A DNA stretch of 64,000 nucleotides from the NCBI GenBank assembly GCA_030428865.1, contig JAUIEK010000002.1, positions 186,001 through 250,000 on the forward strand, in the 5' to 3' direction. The position numbers and the translations under genes were made by a program. A model generated the notes under the pieces. It saw nothing but the letters and a program-made list of their open reading frames with translations. It was not told the DNA's origin and ran no database searches. Shown here piece by piece: positions 18,168 to 29,554 of this stretch (position 1 is its first letter; every line of letters begins with the position of its first letter). Source of the DNA: Bacteroidia bacterium (lineage in GTDB: Bacteria; Bacteroidota; Bacteroidia; Flavobacteriales; Flavobacteriaceae).

Positions 18168-20036
18168 TTATTTTCTTTGTTGTTTTGTTTGCTGTTCTTG
18201 AGCTTGTTTCATGGCTTCATCCAAACGTTGCCTGAATTTACTTTTTTTCTTCTCAGGACGTTTTTTATTTTCTTCTATTTTAGCGTGAATCTTAGCTTCA
18301 TCAATTACATAATTTTTAATTACAAACATAATAGAGATTGTTAGTAAATTAGAAATGAAGTAGTATAAACTCAAGCTACTCGCATAGTTGTTAAAGAAAA
18401 ACAACATCATTATAGGAGAGAAATAAATCATATATTTCATTAGTTTGCCCATATCTGGCATTCCTTCTTGTGTAGGCGCTTGCATATTCATTTGCTGACT
18501 TTGATTCATTTTCATGTAAAAGAAAATAGCAACTGAAGCTAGAATAGGAAATAAACTCACATGATTTCCATAGAAAGGAATGCTAAAAGGTAGATTGAAA
18601 ATAGTATCGTATGAAGATAAATCTTCTGCCCATAAAAATCCTTTTTGGCGTAAATCAATATTTGAAGGGAAAAATTTAAATAATGCAAAGAAAACGGGCA
18701 TTTGAAGCAGTGCAGGAATACATCCTGCCATCATGCTAACACCAGCTTTTCGTTGAACTGCCATTGTTTCTTGCTGACGTTTTAAGGCGTTATCTTTTCC
18801 TGGATATTTCTTAGCAATTTCATTTAGTTCTGGTCTAATTACTTTCATCTTAGCACTAGAAACATACGATTTGTATACAAGCGGAGACATTAAAATCCGA
18901 ACAACGATAGTCATCAAAATAATAACCAATCCATAATTGCCAATAAAACCTTGCAGTAAATCGAAAATAGGAATAAAAACCCATCTGTTAATAGTTCCAA
19001 AAATTCCCCATCCTAAATCAACAATTTCTGATAGATTAGTTTCTTTATAACTATTTAAAAGCTGATAATCAACAGGACCGTAATACCATTTTAAGTTGTA
19101 GTTTAATTCGCCTCCATTCATTTGAAGTGGCGCTTTAAAGCCATATGTTTTTGTATAAACACTATCTACATCTTCTCCTTTAAAATCTACAGAAGACAGA
19201 GTAGCATTGTCAAAAGGCTTATCGGACATTAAAACAGAAGTGAAAAAATGTTGTTTAAAAGCAGTCCAATTAACATTATTAATTACCTCGTTGTCATTTG
19301 CACTTAAATAATCAACTTCTTCATTGTCTTTATAATAAAGATATGTGTACATATTTTCTGTACGCATACTTTTTTCGTTCCGGTAAGCTTTTAAGTTCCA
19401 ATCTAGATTGATAGGATTAGAAGAGTTAATAATTCCGCTTAATCCTTGAGATCTAATTGTAAAATCGATACGATAATCATCTGGTTTTATTTCGTAGCGG
19501 TACTCCAAAAATTGAGAATCTGATACCAACAATTTCATGGAAAGAACTTGACTTCCGTCACTTTTGGTAAGTGTTGGAGCAAAGTATAAATCTTGAGTAT
19601 TTAGAATTCTATTATCAGTAGTTCCAAAATTAATGTTAAACGATGCATTTTTGTCTTTTATAAGATAAAGCGGTAGCGAATCGTATGTTTTATGATTTTT
19701 TACTAATGCTTTGGTAATTTGACCTCCTTTGTTGCTTATTGTTAGAGCAACTAAATCATTTTCTATTGTAGTTTCACCATCAGTTCCTTGTATGGCACTC
19801 ATTGCAAAAGCTCCGAACTGACTTTTTAAAGTAGCTTGTTTAACAGAGTCTGTAACGATTAAACTATTAGCAGTACTATCATTTTTTATAATCGTTTTAG
19901 TAGAATCTATTTGTTGGGTTGTATTATTATCAGGGAGAGTTTCTTCTGTTTGACGAGAATTCATCCACCAAAGAAGAATGGCGCCCAATAAAATCATTCC
20001 AATAAGAGAATTGTAATCGAATTTTTTTTGTTCCAT
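18168..20036 (-). CDS. yidC: Membrane protein insertase YidC
   Basis: Inserts and folds inner-membrane proteins with or without SecYEG. One N-terminal membrane segment (SLIGMILLGAILLWWM), a large periplasmic beta domain (to about residue 350), then five membrane segments with VRILMSPLVYKSYVSSAKMK and MMAGCIPALLQMPVFFALF. The C-terminus is a basic Lys/Gln-rich tail (KKSKFRQRLDEAMKQAQEQ) of the ribosome-binding type. 622 residues, usual for Bacteroidetes. Faces pyrG upstream on the same strand. Confidence 0.95.
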   Translation of the reverse strand: MEQKKFDYNSLIGMILLGAILLWWMNSRQTEETLPDNNTTQQIDSTKTIIKNDSTANSLIVTDSVKQATLKSQFGAFAMSAIQGTDGETTIENDLVALTISNKGGQITKALVKNHKTYDSLPLYLIKDKNASFNINFGTTDNRILNTQDLYFAPTLTKSDGSQVLSMKLLVSDSQFLEYRYEIKPDDYRIDFTIRSQGLSGIINSSNPINLDWNLKAYRNEKSMRTENMYTYLYYKDNEEVDYLSANDNEVINNVNWTAFKQHFFTSVLMSDKPFDNATLSSVDFKGEDVDSVYTKTYGFKAPLQMNGGELNYNLKWYYGPVDYQLLNSYKETNLSEIVDLGWGIFGTINRWVFIPIFDLLQGFIGNYGLVIILMTIVVRILMSPLVYKSYVSSAKMKVIRPELNEIAKKYPGKDNALKRQQETMAVQRKAGVSMMAGCIPALLQMPVFFALFKFFPSNIDLRQKGFLWAEDLSSYDTIFNLPFSIPFYGNHVSLFPILASVAIFFYMKMNQSQQMNMQAPTQEGMPDMGKLMKYMIYFSPIMMLFFFNNYASSLSLYYFISNLLTISIMFVIKNYVIDEAKIHAKIEENKKRPEKKKSKFRQRLDEAMKQAQEQQTKQQRK

Positions 20037-20098
20037 GTACGGTTATTAAATTGTCATTCTGTCATAAAAACACATAATTAATGTGCTAAAAAGTGCGA

Positions 20099-20106
20099 CA
20101 AAAGTA
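20099..20106 (-). promoter_or_regulatory. Probable -7 element for yidC
   Basis: TACTTTTG on the minus strand fits TAnnTTTG, 63 bp upstream of the yidC ATG. No TTG at the expected -33 distance, so moderate support only. Confidence 0.4.
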
Positions 20107-20172
20107 GTAAATATGCTTTATTTCTGTTTGTTTTTTTAAGAAACCTTAATAGAACAAAAGCTATTCCATTAG

Positions 20173-21831
<1,659 letters not shown>

Positions 21832-21908
21832 ATAAAAATTACGAAAAAACAGAGAAATGGAAAAACATTGATTTTCTAAAAAAACATCTAATTTTTTTGA
21901 AAATACTA

Positions 21909-21938
21909 TTGCTATACTTAAAAACAATTGTATATTTG
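21909..21938 (+). promoter_or_regulatory. rpmH promoter
   Basis: TTG (21909-21911), 19 nt, TATATTTG (21931-21938): full consensus. Expected transcription start near 21943, leaving about a 70-nt leader before the rpmH ATG. Confidence 0.75.
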
Positions 21939-22012
21939 CCAACGCTTTTAGCAGACGGAATTTCAGCTTAAGTAAATTATAACAAAAACAAGGTTTTTAG
22001 AAAGAAATACAA

Positions 22013-22171
22013 ATGAAAAGAACGTATCAACCATCTAAAAGAAAGAGGAGAAATAAGCATGGTTTCAGAGAAAGAATGGCCTCTGCTAATGGAAGAAAAG
22101 TGCTTGCTCGTAGAAGAGCTAAAGGAAGAAAAAAATTGTCTGTATCATCTGAGTCAAGACATAAAAAATAA
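22013..22171 (+). CDS. rpmH: 50S ribosomal protein L34
   Basis: Translation of 52 residues reads [20 protein letters not shown] and continues with [20 protein letters not shown], the invariant bL34 sequence. Too short for usual length cut-offs. Preceded by a consensus promoter and followed by a hairpin terminator, so it is its own transcription unit. Confidence 0.96.
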   Translation: MKRTYQPSKRKRRNKHGFRERMASANGRKVLARRRAKGRKKLSVSSESRHKK

Positions 22172-22194
22172 ATGATTAACAGTTTGTTAATAAT

Positions 22195-22228
22195 AAAGGT
22201 GTTGCTTTAACTAGTAACACCTTTTTTT
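22195..22228 (+). terminator. Terminator after rpmH
   Basis: AAAGGTGTT pairs with AACACCTTT around a 12-nt loop, followed by a T run. Lies 23 bp after the rpmH stop and upstream of carB. Confidence 0.8.
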
Positions 22229-22279
22229 ATACCCTATCAAAAAGTATTTTTACAAATAGAGAAACTAGAAAGTTAGATT

Positions 22280-25132
22280 ATGCCTAAAAGAGACGACCTT
22301 AAATCCATTTTAATTATCGGTTCTGGACCTATTGTTATTGGCCAAGCATGTGAGTTTGATTACTCAGGATCTCAAGCTTTACGATCGTTGCGAGAAGACG
22401 GAATAGAAACAATTCTTATAAACTCCAATCCGGCAACTATTATGACAGATCCTTCTATGGCAGACCATGTGTATTTGTTGCCTTTAACTACCAAATCAAT
22501 TATAAAAATATTAAAAGAGCATCCGCAAATTGATGCTGTTTTACCTACAATGGGTGGGCAAACTGCGTTAAACTTGTGTATCGAGGCAGATGAAAAAGGA
22601 ATTTGGAAGGATTTTGGTGTAAAGCAAATAGGAGTTGATATCAATGCAATAAACATCACTGAAGATCGCGAAAAATTTAGGGAGTTAATGGGCAAGATTG
22701 GAGTTAAAATGGCTCCGCAGGCAACAGCTACTTCTTTTTTAAAAGGAAAAGAAATTGCACAAGAATTTGGTTTTCCCCTATGTATTAGAGCTTCTTACAC
22801 ATTAGGAGGCGCTGGCGCGGCTATTGTTTATGAAGAAGAAGATTTTGATAAGTTGTTGCGAAGAGGTTTAGAAATTTCTCCTATTCATGAGGTAATGATT
22901 GATAAAGCCATGATGGGCTGGAAAGAGTATGAGTTAGAATTACTAAGGGATAAGAATGATAATGTAGTAATTATTTGTTCGATTGAAAATATGGATCCAA
23001 TGGGAATTCATACAGGTGATTCTATTACTGTAGCTCCAGCAATGACACTGTCGGATAAAACGTATCAAAAGATGCGAGATATGGCTATCAAAATGATGCG
23101 AAGTATTGGTGATTTTGAAGGAGGTTGTAATGTACAGTTTGCAGTGAGTCCAGATGAAAAAGAAGATATTATTGCTATTGAAATTAACCCGAGAGTATCT
23201 CGTTCTTCTGCATTAGCTAGTAAAGCAACAGGATATCCGATTGCTAAAATTGCGGCAAAATTGGCTATTGGATATACATTAGATGAACTTCAAAATCAGA
23301 TAACCAAATCAACATCAGCATTATTTGAACCTACTTTAGATTATGTGATTGTAAAAATACCTCGTTGGAACTTTGATAAGTTTGAAGGCAGTGATAGAAC
23401 ATTAGGGTTACAAATGAAAGCTGTTGGTGAGGTAATGGGAATTGGGCGTTCGTTTCAAGAAGCATTACACAAAGCAACACAATCTTTAGAAATTAAGAGA
23501 AACGGACTAGGAGCTGATGGTAAAGGGTATACAAATTACAATCAAATTATAGAAAAGCTTAAGAATCCATCTTGGGATCGAGTGTTTGTGATTTATGATG
23601 CCATTCAGATGGGAATTCCACTAAGCCAGATTTATGATATTACAAAAATTGACATGTGGTATCTTAAACAGTATGAGGAATTGTATCAATTAGAAAAAGA
23701 AATATCTACCTATACAATTGATACTATTGATAAAGAATTATTGTTAGAAGCAAAGCAAAAAGGTTATGGAGACAGACAAATTGCTCATATGCTAGATTGT
23801 TTAGAAAGTCAAGTCTATAACAAGCGGGAAGAACTAAATATACAGCGCGTTTATAAATTGGTAGATACATGTGCATCTGAATTTACTGCAAAAACTCCTT
23901 ATTATTACTCAACATTTGAGAACGTAGTAGAAACAAAAGATGGAGAAGTAGTTACAGCTAATGAAAGTATTGTTTCCGATAAGAAAAAAATCATTGTACT
24001 AGGTTCTGGTCCAAATAGAATTGGACAAGGAATTGAATTTGATTACTGTTGTGTTCACGGAGTTTTAGCTGCTTCAGAATGTGGTTATGAAACGATTATG
24101 ATTAACTGCAATCCTGAAACAGTTTCTACGGATTTTGATACAGCAGACAAATTATACTTTGAGCCTGTTTTTTGGGAACACATTTACGATATTATTCGTC
24201 ATGAAAAACCAGAGGGTGTAATCGTTCAGTTAGGTGGGCAAACTGCGTTAAAATTAGCAGAGAAGTTAGACCGATATGGAATTAAGATTATAGGAACAAG
24301 TTATCAATCACTTGATTTAGCAGAAGATAGAGGTAGTTTTTCTACTTTACTAAAAGAGAACAACATTCCGTATCCTGAATTTGGTGTGGCAGAAACAGCT
24401 GATGAAGCTTTGAAATTAGCAGATGAATTAAAGTTTCCTATTCTAGTAAGACCTTCGTATGTTTTAGGTGGGCAAGGAATGAAAATTGTAATAAATAAAG
24501 AAGAACTTGTAGAGCATGTTGTTGATTTACTGCGTAAGATTCCAAATAATAAACTGCTGTTAGATCATTATTTAGATGGAGCTATAGAAGCAGAAGCAGA
24601 TGCCATTTGTGATGGAGAAAATGTATACATTATTGGAATTATGGAGCACATTGAACCGTGCGGCATCCATTCAGGAGACTCTAATGCTACATTGCCCGCT
24701 TTCAACTTAGGAGACTTGGTAATGCAGCAAATAAAAGATCATACATATACAATAGCGAAAGCTTTAAAAACAGTTGGTCTAATTAATATTCAGTTTGCTA
24801 TTAAAGATGATGTAGTGTACATCATTGAGGCAAACCCAAGAGCTTCAAGAACAGTTCCTTTTATAGCAAAAGCTTATAAAGAACCGTACGTAAACTATGC
24901 TACTAAAGTGATGTTAGGAGAGAATAAAGTAACAGATTTTAATTTTAATCCGCAGTTAGAAGGATACGCAATTAAGCAACCTGTTTTTTCCTTTAACAAA
25001 TTTCCAAATGTAGATAAAACTTTAGGTCCAGAAATGAAAAGTACAGGAGAGAGTATTTTGTTTATTGAAAGTTTAAAGGATGATGATTTTTACGATTTGT
25101 ACTCTAAAAGGAAGATGTATCTAAGTAAGTAA
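22280..25132 (+). CDS. carB: Carbamoyl-phosphate synthase large subunit, without MGS domain
   Basis: Makes carbamoyl phosphate for pyrimidines and arginine. Two tandem ATP-grasp halves: first from IGSGPIVIGQACEFDYSGSQ with MGGQTALNL, second from LGSGPNRIGQGIEFDYCCVH (near residue 575) with QLGGQTALKLAEKL; EINPRVSRSSALASKATGYP and EANPRASRTVPFIAKA are the paired metal/ATP sites. At 950 residues it ends just after the second synthetase half (about 120 shorter than E. coli), so the C-terminal allosteric MGS-like domain is missing; the natural end argues against a frameshift. Confidence 0.95.
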   Translation: MPKRDDLKSILIIGSGPIVIGQACEFDYSGSQALRSLREDGIETILINSNPATIMTDPSMADHVYLLPLTTKSIIKILKEHPQIDAVLPTMGGQTALNLCIEADEKGIWKDFGVKQIGVDINAINITEDREKFRELMGKIGVKMAPQATATSFLKGKEIAQEFGFPLCIRASYTLGGAGAAIVYEEEDFDKLLRRGLEISPIHEVMIDKAMMGWKEYELELLRDKNDNVVIICSIENMDPMGIHTGDSITVAPAMTLSDKTYQKMRDMAIKMMRSIGDFEGGCNVQFAVSPDEKEDIIAIEINPRVSRSSALASKATGYPIAKIAAKLAIGYTLDELQNQITKSTSALFEPTLDYVIVKIPRWNFDKFEGSDRTLGLQMKAVGEVMGIGRSFQEALHKATQSLEIKRNGLGADGKGYTNYNQIIEKLKNPSWDRVFVIYDAIQMGIPLSQIYDITKIDMWYLKQYEELYQLEKEISTYTIDTIDKELLLEAKQKGYGDRQIAHMLDCLESQVYNKREELNIQRVYKLVDTCASEFTAKTPYYYSTFENVVETKDGEVVTANESIVSDKKKIIVLGSGPNRIGQGIEFDYCCVHGVLAASECGYETIMINCNPETVSTDFDTADKLYFEPVFWEHIYDIIRHEKPEGVIVQLGGQTALKLAEKLDRYGIKIIGTSYQSLDLAEDRGSFSTLLKENNIPYPEFGVAETADEALKLADELKFPILVRPSYVLGGQGMKIVINKEELVEHVVDLLRKIPNNKLLLDHYLDGAIEAEADAICDGENVYIIGIMEHIEPCGIHSGDSNATLPAFNLGDLVMQQIKDHTYTIAKALKTVGLINIQFAIKDDVVYIIEANPRASRTVPFIAKAYKEPYVNYATKVMLGENKVTDFNFNPQLEGYAIKQPVFSFNKFPNVDKTLGPEMKSTGESILFIESLKDDDFYDLYSKRKMYLSK

Positions 25133-25165
25133 TTAGATCAATTTTATTATTTAATTCGAGATATT

Positions 25166-26341
25166 ATGAACTATATTCTATTTGATGGTAGTGTTCGAAA
25201 TGCTTTATTGCCTTTTACGTTTACAAGACCTGTAGCCGATATAAGAATAGGAATTTTGACCATTCGTGAAAAGTGGGAAAAATATCTTGGATTAACTACA
25301 ACAACGATTACTGAGGAATACTTGGAAAAGAAGTTTCCAATGGTAGAGATGGAAGAAAATGTTCTGATTAACGCTTCTTTTTTACCTACTGAAAATCTAA
25401 TATCAATTGTAAAAGAACTGAAGCCTAAAGAAGCTATCTTTCAAGAGGAGGAAGTAATTGCTTTTTACACAACAGATTCTCAAGAAGAAGTAGATTTTGA
25501 TGATTATCATCAAATAGAATTTGAAGAAGAACTAATTCAGGTTAAAAATACGTGGGATATTTTCTCAAAGAACGAAGAAGCAATAAGAGCAGATTTTGCA
25601 TTATTGACAGAAGGAAGAGAATCTCAAGCTATTCCAAAATCAGTAAACTGTATAAACAAAGAGGCTGTTTTTATAGAAGAAGGCGCAGATATTTCTTTTG
25701 CTGTTTTAAACGCTAGCACAGGCCCTATTTATATAGGAAAAAATACAACAATTATGGAAGGATCTTTAATAAGAGGTCCTTTTGCTATGTGCGAAAATGC
25801 TGTTTTAAAAATGGGAGCGAAAGTATATGGAGCTACAACTTTAGGGCCTTTTTGTAAGATTGGAGGAGAGGTAAATAATTCCGTTTTGTTTGGATACTCT
25901 AATAAAGGCCATGAAGGATTTTTAGGGAATTCGGTTATAGGCGAATGGTGTAATTTGGGTGCTGACACGAACAATTCTAACCTGAAAAACAATTACGCAG
26001 AGGTTAAACTTTGGAATTATGAAATAGGGCGGTTTGATAAAACAGGATTGCAATTTTGTGGTTTGATGATGGGAGATCATTCTAAATGCGGTATAAATAC
26101 AATGTTTAATACAGGAACTGTAATAGGCGTAAGTGCCAATATTTTTGGCAGTGGTTTTCCGCGCAATTTTATTCCTTCGTTTAGTTGGGGCGGTGCTTCT
26201 GGTTTTACAACATATCAACTTAAAAAAGTATACGAAGTTGCTGAGGTTGTAATGAAAAGAAGAAATATGGTTTTAGACGATGTTGAGAAAGAGATATTAG
26301 AAAAAGTATTTGAGTTAACAGCCCAATATAGGAATTACTAA
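25166..26341 (+). CDS. GlmU-family sugar nucleotidyltransferase-like protein
   Basis: 391 residues. N-terminus NYILFDGSVRNALLPFTFTR and ADIRIGILTIREKW match the NTP_transf_4 class; the C-terminal half is a left-handed beta-helix of hexapeptide repeats (IYIGKNTTIMEGSLIRGPFA, KMGAKVYGATTLGP). The usual GlmU pyrophosphorylase motif LAAGxGTRM is absent. Probably modifies or activates a sugar phosphate; substrate unknown. Ends at a bidirectional terminator. Confidence 0.8.
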   Translation: MNYILFDGSVRNALLPFTFTRPVADIRIGILTIREKWEKYLGLTTTTITEEYLEKKFPMVEMEENVLINASFLPTENLISIVKELKPKEAIFQEEEVIAFYTTDSQEEVDFDDYHQIEFEEELIQVKNTWDIFSKNEEAIRADFALLTEGRESQAIPKSVNCINKEAVFIEEGADISFAVLNASTGPIYIGKNTTIMEGSLIRGPFAMCENAVLKMGAKVYGATTLGPFCKIGGEVNNSVLFGYSNKGHEGFLGNSVIGEWCNLGADTNNSNLKNNYAEVKLWNYEIGRFDKTGLQFCGLMMGDHSKCGINTMFNTGTVIGVSANIFGSGFPRNFIPSFSWGGASGFTTYQLKKVYEVAEVVMKRRNMVLDDVEKEILEKVFELTAQYRNY

Positions 26342-26347
26342 AAATAG

Positions 26348-26376
26348 AAAGGCCTTGAATTATTCAAGGCTTTTCT
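26348..26376 (+). terminator. Bidirectional terminator
   Basis: GCCTTGAA / TTCAAGGC stem with a 3-nt loop and flanking A and T tracts, between the convergent GlmU-family gene and the GIN-domain gene. Confidence 0.85.
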
Positions 26377-26390
26377 TATATCTAAAGTAA

Positions 26391-27119
26391 TTATCCTTTT
26401 TTGACTACATTACCAGAACCAACCGATTTCGTATCAATTTTATCTGGATCACCCTTGTAGTAAATGCTTCCTGAACCTGCTATAGTTGCCTTAATCTCAT
26501 TTTTTACACTAGATTGTATACTTCCTGAACCTGCTATTGAGGCTTTTAATGATTCTACATTTAAATCGTAAGATTTCACACTTCCAGAACCTGCAATAGA
26601 ACATGACATATAGTTTGCATTTCCAGATAATTCGATGTTACCAGAACCACCAATAGAGCATTTAACCTTTTCCGCATCTAAATCGAACTCAATATTTCCT
26701 GATCCCCCAAGACTTACATCAAGATTTTTTGACTTAATGGTTGTTTTACTATAAATATTTCCAGAACCACCAAGAGCTACTTTTTCAATTTCATCAATAG
26801 GAACTGTAACGAGTAATTTTCTAGATGTTTTTAATGAATATCCTTTTTTTACTTTTATTTTTAGATTACCGTTTTTAACTTCAGTAATTATGTAAGGAAG
26901 CAAGTTTTTTTCACCCTCAATAACTAAATTCCCTTCTTTTCCTTTAACTAATTCTACATTGAAAGATCCTCCCAAACTTACGCTTTCATAATCATCAGTT
27001 TTTCTGTTTTCTTTTACAACATTTCCGTTGCCTTTAATTCGTTCATTATTTCCCCACCATTGTGCTTGAGTACTAATTGTAAAAAGAAAGATGAATGATA
27101 CTAAAAATATGTTTTTCAT
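26391..27119 (-). CDS. Secreted GIN-domain (DUF2807) protein
   Basis: 242 residues with a Sec signal (MKNIFLVSFIFLFTISTQAQ). The mature chain is a regular beta-solenoid-like series in which GGSGNI or AGSGSI recurs every 15-20 residues (GGSGNIYSKT, GGSGNIEFD, GGSGNIELSG, AGSGSVKS, AGSGSIQSS). These GIN/DUF2807 proteins are periplasmic or surface proteins of unknown job. Last gene of the sigma-factor operon, 30 bp after the DUF4097-like gene. Confidence 0.82.
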   Translation of the reverse strand: MKNIFLVSFIFLFTISTQAQWWGNNERIKGNGNVVKENRKTDDYESVSLGGSFNVELVKGKEGNLVIEGEKNLLPYIITEVKNGNLKIKVKKGYSLKTSRKLLVTVPIDEIEKVALGGSGNIYSKTTIKSKNLDVSLGGSGNIEFDLDAEKVKCSIGGSGNIELSGNANYMSCSIAGSGSVKSYDLNVESLKASIAGSGSIQSSVKNEIKATIAGSGSIYYKGDPDKIDTKSVGSGNVVKKG

Positions 27120-27149
27120 GATATTAGATTTTATATAGATAAAAATTTA

Positions 27150-28226
27150 TTAATCGATTTTGACACTTCCAAAGTTTGATTTTATATAAATAGATGATTT
27201 TCCTCCTCCATTATATTTTCCTTCGTAGTATTTCTTTGTGTTTTTAACAATGCTTTTTGATATTGTTATTTTAGAGTCATTTCTTTTAAATGTTCCATAT
27301 TGCATATCTAGTTTAAAGTTAAAACGAGCAGCAGAACTCACTCCAATATTGACCGAAGCATACTCACAATCAATAAAAATATCTGAAAAACTAGGAGCTA
27401 AATCTTCAATTTTTACGGAGCCATAATCTGAACTTACTTTAAGCGCTTTGCGAATTGTGCCAAATTTTAATCCAGTATAATCGCCATTTCCTATAACTGT
27501 TTCAACATCTTTAATTGAGATGTTTCCATAATCGGTGTTAAAATTAACACTGTTTACTTTTCCTAAAGACAAGGTGGAATAATCTGAATTAACTTTTAGA
27601 TTTTGTGCTTTTTCAATTTCTAATTTAGAATAGTCTGTGTTAATATTACCATCAACCATTGAATTTACGGAGGAACTACTACAGTAATCTAGGTTGATAT
27701 TAGAATTTTGACCTAATAAGTCTCCAATAGTAATTTTTCCATAATCGCAATTAATATTGGCTATTCCTTCTAATTTATCTAAGGAAATGCGACCATAATC
27801 ATTGTTGAAATTTATGTTATTTGAAACAGGCATTTTAATTGTATAATCTATTTGGTAGTTTATTTTTTTTGTTTTCCCCCAAAAACTCCAACTATTTCTC
27901 TTTTTTTCAAAGATAGTTTTAGCTTTAACTTCACTATCATTGCCTTCAAACTCTATTATAATTTCTGATAATCTTTTTTCAACTTCATCTAAATCATTTC
28001 CTTTTACAGTAATTTTAACATCAATTTCAATTGAGTTTTTATTCCAGGTAGTTGCATAGATATTTCCATATTTATTTGAAACACTTAGAGTAGCATCTTT
28101 ATTTACTTTAAAGCGTTTTTGAATTTCCTTGCTTTTTTCATGTGTTTTCTTGTTGCTAAAATTATTAGCAAAAGTTATAGCTGGCAGTAGTAAAAGTAAA
28201 AGTGTTATTTTAAATATAAATTTCAT
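27150..28226 (-). CDS. Secreted DUF4097-like beta-repeat protein
   Basis: 358 residues from the ATG at 28226 (a GTG lies one codon earlier). Signal peptide followed by KYGNIYATTWNKNSIEIDV, then about eight tandem repeats of roughly 20 residues built around [N/S/C]-x-D-Y-[G/S]-x-[I/L] (NNDYGRISLDKL, NCDYGKITIGDL, NTDYGNISIKDV, SSDYGSVKIEDL), predicting a right-handed beta-solenoid. Overlaps the upstream anti-sigma gene by 17 bp. Function unknown; context suggests an envelope component controlled by the sigma pair. Confidence 0.75.
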   Translation of the reverse strand: MKFIFKITLLLLLLPAITFANNFSNKKTHEKSKEIQKRFKVNKDATLSVSNKYGNIYATTWNKNSIEIDVKITVKGNDLDEVEKRLSEIIIEFEGNDSEVKAKTIFEKKRNSWSFWGKTKKINYQIDYTIKMPVSNNINFNNDYGRISLDKLEGIANINCDYGKITIGDLLGQNSNINLDYCSSSSVNSMVDGNINTDYSKLEIEKAQNLKVNSDYSTLSLGKVNSVNFNTDYGNISIKDVETVIGNGDYTGLKFGTIRKALKVSSDYGSVKIEDLAPSFSDIFIDCEYASVNIGVSSAARFNFKLDMQYGTFKRNDSKITISKSIVKNTKKYYEGKYNGGGKSSIYIKSNFGSVKID

Positions 28227-28734
28227 CACGTAGGTTTTTATTTGATTCTAATATTTCTATTTGCTGTAGTGCATTTTTTAGTACTTCTAGTCGTTTTTGA
28301 TAATTCTCAATCATAGCATTGATAATTTTTTGTTGTTCACCTGAGTTTTTAAGTTCTTCTACAAATATTTTATATTTATCCTCAAGTTCTTCTATTTGAT
28401 CTAGAGCAGATTCTATAATAGCTTCGGTATCTAAATTTCTGTTTTTTTCTAACTCAATAATCTCAGCTTTTATAGCAGAAACAAAAAAGTTTTGAGCTTC
28501 CCTCATTTTAGGAGACACATTTGCCAATCCAACATCATTATTACTTTTATAAAATGTTCCAAATCCAAACCCGATAAACAGTAAAATAGAAGCCGCTATG
28601 CTCATGCTAATCCATGAAAAGCTGCGTTTTGCATCTGAATTTAATTTTTTTTCAAACCGCTTTAAATGATTTTTAGGAGGTTCGTAAAGATCAAATTCAT
28701 TGTTATTAAAAAAGTGGAGTAATTTATCTTCCAT
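28210..28734 (-). CDS. Putative anti-sigma factor, single-pass membrane protein
   Basis: 174 residues: short cytoplasmic N-terminus (EDKLLHFFNNNEFDLYEPP), one membrane segment (WISMSIAASILLFIGFGFGT) near residue 45, then a periplasmic coiled-coil part rich in Glu/Lys. It has no zinc-binding HxxxCxxC motif. The call as anti-sigma is an inference from topology and its position 2 bp after the ECF sigma gene. Confidence 0.6.
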   Translation of the reverse strand: MEDKLLHFFNNNEFDLYEPPKNHLKRFEKKLNSDAKRSFSWISMSIAASILLFIGFGFGTFYKSNNDVGLANVSPKMREAQNFFVSAIKAEIIELEKNRNLDTEAIIESALDQIEELEDKYKIFVEELKNSGEQQKIINAMIENYQKRLEVLKNALQQIEILESNKNLRDEIYI

Positions 28735-28736
28735 AA

Positions 28737-29303
28737 TTATACAACTGTTATTGAATTTTCTATTAATTCTTGTTTTAATTTCTTTTTCGCTCTTGAAATA
28801 ATTGTTCTTACATTTTCATTTGTATAGTTTAATATTTCTGCAATTTCTTCATAGTCATAACCTTCTATTAGGTTTAGATTTAATACAATTCTGTAATTAT
28901 CTTTTAAACTATTAATTATGCTTATTATCTGATCAGCTTTTAAACTCGAGTAATTTACTTGATCTTCTTTTTTCTCAATTACATCATAATCAGGTATTAC
29001 ATCCATTGTAACTTCTTGATATTTACTGCTTCTTTTAAGCTGTGTTAAGCTTTTATTAATCACAATTCGTTTTAACCAACCACCAAAAGAAACTCCATCT
29101 TTATTAAAACTGTCCAGCTTAGTAAAAGCTGTTAAAAAAGCTTCTTGCATAATATCTTCTGCCTCAAACTCATCTTTCAAAATACGGAATGCAGTATTAT
29201 ACATTGCTTTATAATAAGCTTTGTAAATCTGCATCTGAGCATTTTGATCAGATTGTTTGCAGCGATTTAACAGTTGGTTAATATGTTTTTCTTGCGCTGT
29301 CAA
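28737..29303 (-). CDS. ECF-type RNA polymerase sigma factor
   Basis: 188-residue sigma-70 family member of the extracytoplasmic-function type. Region 2: YNTAFRILKDEFEAEDIMQE and FGGWLKRIVINKSL; region 4: NLIEGYDYEEIAEILNYTNE with NVRTIISRAKKKLKQEL. Starts at TTG (29303), which aligns with the family start at EKHINQLL. First gene of a four-gene operon with a membrane anti-sigma candidate and two secreted beta-repeat proteins, so it likely answers an envelope signal. Confidence 0.88.
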   Translation of the reverse strand: MTAQEKHINQLLNRCKQSDQNAQMQIYKAYYKAMYNTAFRILKDEFEAEDIMQEAFLTAFTKLDSFNKDGVSFGGWLKRIVINKSLTQLKRSSKYQEVTMDVIPDYDVIEKKEDQVNYSSLKADQIISIINSLKDNYRIVLNLNLIEGYDYEEIAEILNYTNENVRTIISRAKKKLKQELIENSITVV

Positions 29304-29554
29304 TGAGATAATACTATACTAGAGACAATTTGTTTTTTGTTTTGTGACACTTAGTTGTAATAAATTTAAAAGATTTAATTGTATTTATTCTAGTAGATAA
29401 TTCACTAGTTGGCATAAGAATTGAAAAAACTACTATAAATACGTAAAATTTTTTTACTTAAAAAACTGTATATTAAATAGTTAAGATGTGTGTTGATTTG
29501 AAAATGGATAGTGATTGTAAAAGATCAATGCCACTTTGACAGATAAAAAAGAGT

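Noticed and set aside
26440..26800. Regular repeats resembling a CRISPR or tandem array on the minus strand
   Set aside because: They are imperfect codon-level repeats of the GSG[NS]I motif inside an open GIN-domain gene, with no unique spacers.
27400..27800. Tandem repeats around DYG codons
   Set aside because: In-frame protein repeats of the DUF4097-like gene, not a DNA repeat element.
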